A stretch of 64,000 nucleotides of DNA from positions 124,001-188,000 of the forward strand of contig NZ_AUGQ01000001.1 of NCBI RefSeq assembly GCF_000422745.1, written 5' to 3'. Of this stretch, positions 58,028 to 64,000 are shown piece after piece. The notes under the pieces are model-generated. The model was not told the DNA's origin and did no database searches. It saw only the letters and a program-made list of their open reading frames with translations. Source of the DNA: Microbacterium gubbeenense DSM 15944 (GTDB lineage Bacteria > Actinomycetota > Actinomycetes > Actinomycetales > Microbacteriaceae). The position numbers and the translations under genes were made by a program. Each line of letters starts with the position of its first letter. Positions within the stretch are counted from its first letter, which is position 1.

Positions 58028-58528
58028 TCAGAAGTCGCTGGGCGTCGACTGTTCGAGATACCGCACGACGGCCGGCGGCACGTAGGGCGAGACGTCGCCG
58101 CCGAGGCCCGCGACCTGGCGCACGAGCGAGCTCGACACGACCGAGTTCGCGGGGTTGGCGAGCAGAAAGACCGTCTCGACCCCGGTGAGGTGGTTGTTCA
58201 CGACCGCCATCGGGGTTTCGTAGCTGACGTCGAGCTGAGAGCGGATGCCCTTGATCAGTACGCCCGCGCCGACCTGCTGTGCGTAATCGACGAGCAGACC
58301 GACCGTCCAGACGCCGACGATGACCTTGCCCTTGATGCCGGCCTCTTCGATCGACTGCTCCAAGAGGCGCAGGCGCAGCGCGCTCGGCAGCATGCCCTCT
58401 TTGTCGGGGTTGTGCACGACGAGCACGTGCAGCTCGTCGTAGAGCCCTGCCGCGCGGCGGATGATGTCGAGGTGCCCGAGGGTGGGCGGATCGAACGATC
58501 CGGGCACCACGGCGATCCGATTGCTCAT
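58028..58528 (-). CDS. coaD: Pantetheine-phosphate adenylyltransferase
   Basis: 166 residues. [17 protein letters not shown] is the nucleotidyltransferase T/H-x-G-H loop, and [20 protein letters not shown] the C-terminal substrate loop. It makes dephospho-CoA. Start at 58528: TAAAGT (58541-58536) ends 7 nt before the ATG, better than the GTG at 58537, which lies inside that hexamer. Confidence 0.95.
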   Translation of the reverse strand: MSNRIAVVPGSFDPPTLGHLDIIRRAAGLYDELHVLVVHNPDKEGMLPSALRLRLLEQSIEEAGIKGKVIVGVWTVGLLVDYAQQVGAGVLIKGIRSQLDVSYETPMAVVNNHLTGVETVFLLANPANSVVSSSLVRQVAGLGGDVSPYVPPAVVRYLEQSTPSDF

Positions 58529-58563
58529 GGCAACCACTTTAGAGGCCCGCTCACTGACGCGGG

Positions 58564-60738
58564 TCAGTTCTTGCGCAGTGCGGCGCGTTCTTCCATGCCG
58601 AGCCGATCCTGAAGCGCCGCCGCGAGACCGGGGTGGCGCTCGAGTGCCGGATCGCCCGCGAGAGCATCGTCGGCGATGTCCCGTGCGCGTGCGATCAGCG
58701 CGGCATCCTTGATCACACGCAGCAGCTTCAGCGACGAACGCGCCCCGGACTGCGCCCCGCCGAGCACATCGCCCTCACCGCGCAGCTCGAGGTCGACCTC
58801 GGCGAGCTCGAACCCGTCAAGCGTCGCAGCCACCGCCTCGACGCGCTCGCGCGCAGGAGTTCCCGGCATCGCGTCGGTGACGAGCAGGCACAGGCCCGGA
58901 ACGCCGCTGCGCCCCACGCGTCCGCGCAGCTGGTGCAGCTGCGAGACGCCGAACCGGTCGGCCTCGAGAATGATCATCGTCGAGGCGTTCGGCACGTCGA
59001 CGCCGACCTCGATCACGGTCGTCGCGATGAGCAGGTCGATCTCGCCGCGCGCGAAGGCGCGCATGATGCCGTCCTTCTCCTCACCGGTCATCCGTCCGTG
59101 CAGCGTCTGCATGCGCAGCTTCGCCGTCACCGGTTCGCGGGCGAGGCGCGCCGCCACCTGTTCGACGCCGAAGCGCGGCCCCTTGCGCGCGGTGTCCTCG
59201 CCGTCGGGCCCCGGTTCGCCGTCATCCTCGATGACGGGCTCGGCCGCATCCTGCGCGTCGATCGCGGGACACACGACGAAGACCTGGTGTCCCTTATCGA
59301 CCTCTTCAGCCGCCCGCTGCCAGACGCGCGAGAACCACGCCGGCTTCTCGGCGATCGGTGCGACGAACGTCTGGATCCCCGCGCGGCCCGCGGGCATCGT
59401 GCGGATGGTCGACACGTCGAGATCGCCGAACACCGTCATCGCCACGGTGCGCGGAATCGGCGTCGCCGTGAGCACCAGCACGTGCGGGTTATTGCCCTTC
59501 GCGCGCAGCGTCTCGCGCTGCTCGACGCCGAACCGGTGCTGCTCGTCGACGACGACGAACGCGAGGTCGGCGAAGATCGTCTTGTCGCTCAGCAGCGCGT
59601 GCGTGCCGACGACGATCCTCGATTGCCCGGACGCGACCCGCAGCGACGCGCGGCGGCGTTCCGGCGCCGTCATCTGCCCGGTGAGCAGCGTCGGCATCAC
59701 CTCGGCGGAGGTCTCCGGTCCGAGCATCTTCGTGATCGAGCGGAGATGCTGGCCCGCGAGCACCTCGGTCGGCGCGATGAGCGCGCACTGTCCGCCCGAT
59801 TCGGCCACCTGCAGCATCGCGCGGAGCGCGACGAGCGTCTTTCCGGACCCGACCTCGCCCTGGACGAGCCGATTCATCGGGGCCGCGTCGCCGAGCTCGT
59901 CGGCCACCCGCGCACCGACCGTCTGCTGATCCGGCGTCAGCTCGAACGTCAGCGCGCGGTCGAAGCGTTCCAGGAGGCCGCCCGGCTGCGCGCGCCGCGG
60001 CGTGGTCGACATGGCGCGGACGAACCACCGCTGCTGCAGCAGCGCCGTCTGCATCACGACGGCCTCGTGCATGCGCAGCGTGTGGCGCGCCTGGTGCACG
60101 TCGATGTCGGTGCGCGGGCGGTGGATCTTCTCGAGCGCGTCGCGGGCCGTCAGCATCTTCTGCTCGGCCCGCGTATCGGCATCGAACGGCTCGGTGATGT
60201 CGCCGAGCTGAGCGAGGACCGTCTCGATCAGGTGCTGGATCTTCCACGTCGGCAGCGTCGAGGTCGCCGGATAGAACGGCACGGGCCGCTCCGCGAACTC
60301 CTCAGCATCGAACTGCGCCTCGAGTTCGTCTTCGAACAGCTTGTAGTCGGGGTGGGAGAACTGCAGCTGCTCGCGGTACTCGCCGACCTTGCCGGAGAAG
60401 ATGCCGCGCGCGCCCGGCACCAGCTCGCGCTCGCGCCACGCCTGGCCGAAGAACGTCAGCGACATCTCGCCGTCGTCGTCGCCGATCACGACCTCGAGGA
60501 TCGTGCCGCGCCTGTTCTGCATGGGGCGCGACTGCGAGCGCACCACTTTGGCGATGATCGTCGCGGGCTGGCCCACCGGAAGCTCGTTGATCGGCGTGAG
60601 GTGACCGCGCTTGGCATAGCGCCGCGGGTAGTGGGACACGAGGTCGCCCACGGACTCCATCTGGAACGCGCGAGCGAGCGACTTCGCGAGCTTCTCCCCC
60701 ACCGCCTCGGCGAGCGGGGCGTCCAGTGCCAACGTCAT
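58564..60738 (-). CDS. recG: ATP-dependent DNA helicase RecG
   Basis: 724 residues. An N-terminal wedge/OB domain, helicase motifs [15 protein letters not shown] (I), [10 protein letters not shown] (II), TATPIPRT (III), QLRGRVGRS (VI) and a C-terminal TRG region. It remodels stalled forks. An insert of about 20 acidic residues ([20 protein letters not shown]) lies in the second helicase lobe. ATG at 60738 with GAGG upstream, 34 nt after the rsmD stop. Confidence 0.95.
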   Translation of the reverse strand: MTLALDAPLAEAVGEKLAKSLARAFQMESVGDLVSHYPRRYAKRGHLTPINELPVGQPATIIAKVVRSQSRPMQNRRGTILEVVIGDDDGEMSLTFFGQAWRERELVPGARGIFSGKVGEYREQLQFSHPDYKLFEDELEAQFDAEEFAERPVPFYPATSTLPTWKIQHLIETVLAQLGDITEPFDADTRAEQKMLTARDALEKIHRPRTDIDVHQARHTLRMHEAVVMQTALLQQRWFVRAMSTTPRRAQPGGLLERFDRALTFELTPDQQTVGARVADELGDAAPMNRLVQGEVGSGKTLVALRAMLQVAESGGQCALIAPTEVLAGQHLRSITKMLGPETSAEVMPTLLTGQMTAPERRRASLRVASGQSRIVVGTHALLSDKTIFADLAFVVVDEQHRFGVEQRETLRAKGNNPHVLVLTATPIPRTVAMTVFGDLDVSTIRTMPAGRAGIQTFVAPIAEKPAWFSRVWQRAAEEVDKGHQVFVVCPAIDAQDAAEPVIEDDGEPGPDGEDTARKGPRFGVEQVAARLAREPVTAKLRMQTLHGRMTGEEKDGIMRAFARGEIDLLIATTVIEVGVDVPNASTMIILEADRFGVSQLHQLRGRVGRSGVPGLCLLVTDAMPGTPARERVEAVAATLDGFELAEVDLELRGEGDVLGGAQSGARSSLKLLRVIKDAALIARARDIADDALAGDPALERHPGLAAALQDRLGMEERAALRKN

Positions 60739-60771
60739 GCTTCGATCCTCACCTAGACCACCGACAGAGTT

Positions 60772-61332
60772 TCAGACGGCGGGTTCGCCCCACCAGAGGG
60801 CCGTGTCACCGAACGTGCGATCGCGGACCGGTCGCATGCCGGCCGCCTCCCACTGCGGCGCCCCGGATCGTGTCGCGCGCTCGACGATGACCAGCGCGTC
60901 CGCCGCGAGACGAGGTCCGAGCAGGGCGAGATCCGCCGTGAGCGTGTCATCCGCGAGATCGTACGGCGGATCCACGAACGCCACGTCGTACGTGCGCGCC
61001 GCGGACCGCAGAAACGTCTGCACGGCCGCGGCGTGGACCGCCGCGCGAACGCCCGTCGCGCGCGCAACGGCCTCGGCATTGCGGCGTGCGACCTGCGCGG
61101 CCTTCTGCGACTTCTCCACGAGGTCGCACACCGCGGCTCCGCGGCTGATCGCCTCGAGCCCGAGCGCGCCGGATCCGGCGTACAGGTCGACGACGGCCGT
61201 GTCCTCGAGCATTCCGGTCGATTCGAGCGCCGAGAACAGGGCCTCGCGGACGCGGTCGCTCGTCGGCCGCGTTCCCGACGTGGGGACAGTGAGGCGGGTC
61301 CCGCCAGCGGTTCCCGAGATGATGCGCGTCAC
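60772..61332 (-). CDS. rsmD: 16S rRNA (guanine-966-N2) methyltransferase
   Basis: 186 residues. IISGTAGGTRLTVP at the start, VDLYAGSGALGLEAISRGA (SAM binding) and VDPPYD (catalysis). GTG start at 61332 overlaps the thiL stop (GTGA). Confidence 0.94.
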   Translation of the reverse strand: MTRIISGTAGGTRLTVPTSGTRPTSDRVREALFSALESTGMLEDTAVVDLYAGSGALGLEAISRGAAVCDLVEKSQKAAQVARRNAEAVARATGVRAAVHAAAVQTFLRSAARTYDVAFVDPPYDLADDTLTADLALLGPRLAADALVIVERATRSGAPQWEAAGMRPVRDRTFGDTALWWGEPAV

Positions 61333-62312
61333 GCCGTCCAGCCTACGGCCGGGCCTGATGCCCGCCAGTCGCGGTACGGATCCCACCCCGCCGGGCCGGC
61401 GTACGCGGCGCCGCCCACGAGCAGCGGCGCATCGCCAGCCTCGCGCACGCGCCCGATGGCGCGGAACCCGTCTGCGACCTCGCCCGGGAACGTCGCGAGC
61501 AGCGCGTGATCCTCGCCTCCGCGAAGAGCGCGTTCGGGGTCATCGCCGAGTGATGCGCGCACCAGATCGATCGCGACACCGGACGCGGTGGCCATGCGCG
61601 TCGCGTCGAGCACGAGCCCGTCCGAGACATCCATCATCGCCGTTGCCCCCGCCCGGGCCGCCCGGACGCCGAGCGCGAGCGGCGGCGTCGGGCGCAGCTG
61701 CTGCTCGACGGCCCGGCGGTCGGCGGCGTCGAGCTCGTCGAGCCGCGGCGCGCATCCGTCGAAGCGCGCGAAGAGCACGTCGAGGCCCCGCGCGGCGACG
61801 CCCATATCGCCGGCGATCGCGACCGTGTCGCCGGGCCGCGCGCCGGAGCGCAGGACCGCGTCGCTGCCCTCGGTGTCGCCAAGCGCGGTCACGGCCACCG
61901 TCAGCACGGGCGACTGCGTGAGGTCTCCGCCGACGACCGCGCATCCTGGAGCGAGCTGTTCGCAGGCCTCGCGCAGACCATCGGTGATGCGCTCGACGTA
62001 AGCGATCGGAGTGTCGTTCGGCAGCGCCAGCGCCACCAGCAGCGCCGTGGGACGCGCGCCCATCGCCGCGATGTCGGCGAGGTTGACGGCGGCGGCCTTC
62101 CAGCCGAGCGAGTACCCGTCGGACCACTCGCGTCGGAAGTCGGGCCCCTCGATGAGAGTGTCGGTCGTCGCGACGACCGCTCCGCTGACGGCGAGCACCG
62201 CCGCATCATCGCCGACACCGATCATGGTCGCGCGCGCCGTGCCCGTGCGCGCGGCGATCCGCGACAAGATCTCGCGCTCGGAGAGGTCGCCGACGACCTG
62301 GGGTGTGCTCAC
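61329..62312 (-). CDS. thiL: Thiamine-monophosphate kinase
   Basis: 327 residues. GVGDDAAVLAVSG (Mg-ATP binding), ATTDTLIEGPDFRREWSDGYSLGWKAAAVNLADIAAMGA, and MMDVSDGLVLDATRM are the ThiL hallmarks. It phosphorylates TMP to thiamine diphosphate, the cofactor of the 2-oxoacid dehydrogenase E1 partner of the E2 in this window. GTG start; TAGGGT (62324-62319) ends 6 nt upstream. Confidence 0.94.
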   Translation of the reverse strand: MSTPQVVGDLSEREILSRIAARTGTARATMIGVGDDAAVLAVSGAVVATTDTLIEGPDFRREWSDGYSLGWKAAAVNLADIAAMGARPTALLVALALPNDTPIAYVERITDGLREACEQLAPGCAVVGGDLTQSPVLTVAVTALGDTEGSDAVLRSGARPGDTVAIAGDMGVAARGLDVLFARFDGCAPRLDELDAADRRAVEQQLRPTPPLALGVRAARAGATAMMDVSDGLVLDATRMATASGVAIDLVRASLGDDPERALRGGEDHALLATFPGEVADGFRAIGRVREAGDAPLLVGGAAYAGPAGWDPYRDWRASGPAVGWTA

Positions 62313-62359
62313 CCTTCAACCCTAAGGAGCACACAGGCGCGCACGAATAGGCTGAGAGG

Positions 62360-62848
62360 GTGATTCGTCGTCTGTCCGCACTCGGAGCGCTCGCGCTCAT
62401 CGCCGTTGCCGCGGGATGCACCCCGACGGTGCACCTCGAGACCGCGCCGAACGCGAACGATCCGCTGTGCGCGGACGTCAGCGTGCGCCTGCCGCAGACG
62501 ATCGGCGACAACGACCGCGTGTGGACGGACGCGCAGTCGACGGCCGCCTGGGGGGATCCGAGCGTGGTGCTGTTCACCTGCGGACTCGAACCGCCCGCCC
62601 CCTCGACGCTGCAGTGCGTCTCGTTCGGCGGCGTCGACTGGCTCGTCGACGACGCCGAACGGCCCTACCTGCGGCTGACGACGTACGGCCGCACGCCGGC
62701 CGCGCAGGTGTATGTGAACACCGAGGAGATCTCGGGAGACGCGGCGCTCGATGCCATCTCCCTGCAGGTCGCCGCACTGCCGCAGGATTCCGAGTGCACC
62801 TCGGTCGAGGAATCGGACCCCGACCAGAACGCCCCGCAGACGGGCTAA
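62360..62848 (+). CDS. DUF3515 family lipoprotein
   Basis: 162 residues. Signal peptide with AAGC lipobox (Cys at residue 20), then a compact domain with three further cysteines (CADV, FTCGLE, LQCVSFGGVDW) and a fourth near the C-terminus, likely two disulfides. DUF3515 proteins sit next to ddl and thiL in actinobacteria; the role is unknown. GTG start; TAGGCT (62348-62353) ends 6 nt upstream. Divergent from thiL, which has an equivalent promoter 24-36 nt away. Confidence 0.88.
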   Translation: MIRRLSALGALALIAVAAGCTPTVHLETAPNANDPLCADVSVRLPQTIGDNDRVWTDAQSTAAWGDPSVVLFTCGLEPPAPSTLQCVSFGGVDWLVDDAERPYLRLTTYGRTPAAQVYVNTEEISGDAALDAISLQVAALPQDSECTSVEESDPDQNAPQTG

Positions 62849-63930
62849 GCCCTGGCGAGCTCGATCAGCTCGGAGATCAGGTCGGCGTAGCTGAGACCGG
62901 TCGCCACCCAGCACTTCGGGTACATCGAGATCGGCGTGAAGCCGGGCATCGTGTTCAGCTCGTTGACGATGACCTCGCCGTCGTCCGTGAGGAACACGTC
63001 GACGCGCGCGAGCCCGCGGCCGTCGACCGCGTCGAACGCGCGAGCGCCGATCTCGCGGATCCGCACCGTCTGTTCGTCGGTGAGGTCGGCCGGGCACACG
63101 ACATCGGCGCCGTCGCCGCCGAGGTACTTGCCCTCGAAGTCGTAGAACTCGCGCGTGGTCAGCACGATCTCGCCCGGCAGCGACGCGCGGGTGGGCTCGG
63201 ATCCGCGCCCCTCGAGCACGGCGACCTCGATCTCGCGCCCGACGATGCCGCGCTCGATCAGCACCTTGTCGTCCTCGGCGTACGCCACGGCCATGGCCTC
63301 GGCCAGCTCGGACTCGTCGTGGGCCTTGGACACGCCGACGCTCGAGCCCGCGCGCGCGGGCTTCACGAACACCGGGTACGACAGCTCGGCGACCTCGCCG
63401 CGCACGACACCGGGTTCGGCGTTCCAGCGGCCTCGGCGCACCGTGATGCCCGGAGCCGTGGGAATGCCGTCGGCCTCGAGAGCGATCTTCATGAAGTGCT
63501 TGTCCATGCAGATGGCCGAATCGAGCACGCCGCCGCCGGCGTAAGGAATCTCGAGGATGTCGAGGAAGCCCTGCACCGTGCCGTCCTCGCCGTGCAGGCC
63601 ATGCAGGATCGGCAGCACGACGTCGACCTCGCCGAGCGACTCGACGGATCCGTTCTCGCGCTCCACGCGCAGCTCGCGGGGGCCGCCCGGCATCGGCCAG
63701 ATGATCCGCGATCCGTTGTCGACGACCTGCGGCAGCTTGTCGGCATCGAGACGGAACCGCGCGGGATCGTCCTTCTCGAGGACGAAGACGCCGTCGCGCG
63801 TGATGCCGATCGGAATCACGTTGTACCGCTCTCGGTCAATTGCGCCGAGAACTCCCCCCGCCGTCGCCGAAGAGATCTCGTGCTCGCTCGAGCGTCCGCC
63901 GAAGAGCACCGCCACGGTCGCCTGCTGCAT
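62845..63930 (-). CDS. ddl: D-alanine--D-alanine ligase
   Basis: 361 residues. N-terminal VAVLFGGRSSEHEISSATA, ATP-grasp loop KPARAGSSVGVSKA, DVFLTDDGEVIVNELNTMPGFTPIS with the metal-binding Glu and Asn. It joins D-alanine pairs for peptidoglycan. ATG at 63930 has GGAGGAG 7 nt upstream. The 70 nt beyond (63931-64000) probably contain the end of an upstream gene, but two frames are open (stops at 63967 and 63927) and I cannot choose. Confidence 0.96.
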   Translation of the reverse strand: MQQATVAVLFGGRSSEHEISSATAGGVLGAIDRERYNVIPIGITRDGVFVLEKDDPARFRLDADKLPQVVDNGSRIIWPMPGGPRELRVERENGSVESLGEVDVVLPILHGLHGEDGTVQGFLDILEIPYAGGGVLDSAICMDKHFMKIALEADGIPTAPGITVRRGRWNAEPGVVRGEVAELSYPVFVKPARAGSSVGVSKAHDESELAEAMAVAYAEDDKVLIERGIVGREIEVAVLEGRGSEPTRASLPGEIVLTTREFYDFEGKYLGGDGADVVCPADLTDEQTVRIREIGARAFDAVDGRGLARVDVFLTDDGEVIVNELNTMPGFTPISMYPKCWVATGLSYADLISELIELARA

Positions 63931-64000
63931 GCTGAATCTCCTCCTGGGGAGTGTCGTCGTCTGTCGTCAGGTGCGGTGCGATGTCTCGCGGCACCATCGT

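Noticed and set aside
62406-62678. Frame of 90 codons rich in Arg/Ser within the DUF3515 gene
   Set aside because: Alternative frame of a gene with lipobox, conserved cysteines and a promoter; typical shadow.
63931-64000. End of gpsA upstream of ddl
   Set aside because: gpsA often precedes ddl, but two frames remain open over 70 nt and no motif is visible, so it is not annotated.

Overview
The window is a high-GC (about 70% by eye), gene-dense chromosomal segment of an actinobacterium. Gene order (lpdA-E2, DUF4191-RDD-glnA-glnE-glnA2; coaD-DUF177-rpmF-rnc-mutM; ddl-DUF3515-thiL-rsmD-recG), a principal sigma factor with a Lys/Ala/Pro-rich N-terminus, an F420 gene and a DUF222/HNH gene all fit the Microbacteriaceae, most likely a Microbacterium-like genus. 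The genus is an inference from gene content, not a measurement. I see no rRNA, tRNA, CRISPR array, insertion sequence, prophage or replication origin. No gene-free stretch exceeds 300 bases; the longest are 21830-22067, 4038-4230, 12876-13065 and 48649-48837, and each carries regulatory sequence described below.

Layout. 0-4 kb: two tandem alanine-racemase-like genes (one truncated and lacking the catalytic lysine), a divergent ATP-grasp gene, a CofE-like gamma-glutamyl ligase translationally coupled to the principal sigma factor. 4.2-10.3 kb: PAC2 protein, leucyl aminopeptidase, dihydrolipoyl dehydrogenase and a three-lipoyl-domain E2. 10.3-19.1 kb: membrane proteins, then the nitrogen-assimilation set glnA, glnE, glnA2, with a GlnR-type box before glnA. 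19-22 kb: lnt, rimM, khpA, rpsP. 22-26.9 kb: a siderophore-iron uptake operon behind a DtxR/IdeR-like box. 26.9-35.3 kb: DUF222/HNH protein, glpD-glpK, a large protein of unknown function, ffh. 35.4-42.6 kb: TetR regulator, lipB-lipA, and a complete peptide-type ABC importer; the same TGGAC..GTCCA palindrome lies before lipB and before the importer. 42.6-48.6 kb: ftsY, a methyltransferase, smc. 48.7-55.6 kb: an accessory block (28-codon gene, small protein, double GNAT, a trans-sulfuration enzyme, flavoprotein, cofD, a membrane-protein/regulator pair with a double operator, a GyrI remnant, two small overlapping genes). 55.6-64 kb: mutM-rnc-rpmF-DUF177, coaD, recG, rsmD, thiL, DUF3515 lipoprotein, ddl.

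Functional links: lpdA, E2, lipB and lipA form a lipoate-dependent dehydrogenase set (lipoate synthesis, attachment target and reoxidation). glnA is controlled transcriptionally (GlnR box) and post-translationally (GlnE, Tyr402). ffh and ftsY give both halves of SRP targeting. rimM, rpsP, khpA, rpmF, rnc and rsmD serve ribosome assembly. alr-like genes, ddl, lnt and possibly the ATP-grasp and CofE-like ligases serve the envelope.

The most striking whole-window pattern is transcriptional: at about 22 genes a TANNNT -10 hexamer ends exactly 6 or 7 nt before the start codon, implying leaderless mRNAs, and in three places the TAG stop codon of the upstream gene is itself the first three bases of that -10 element.
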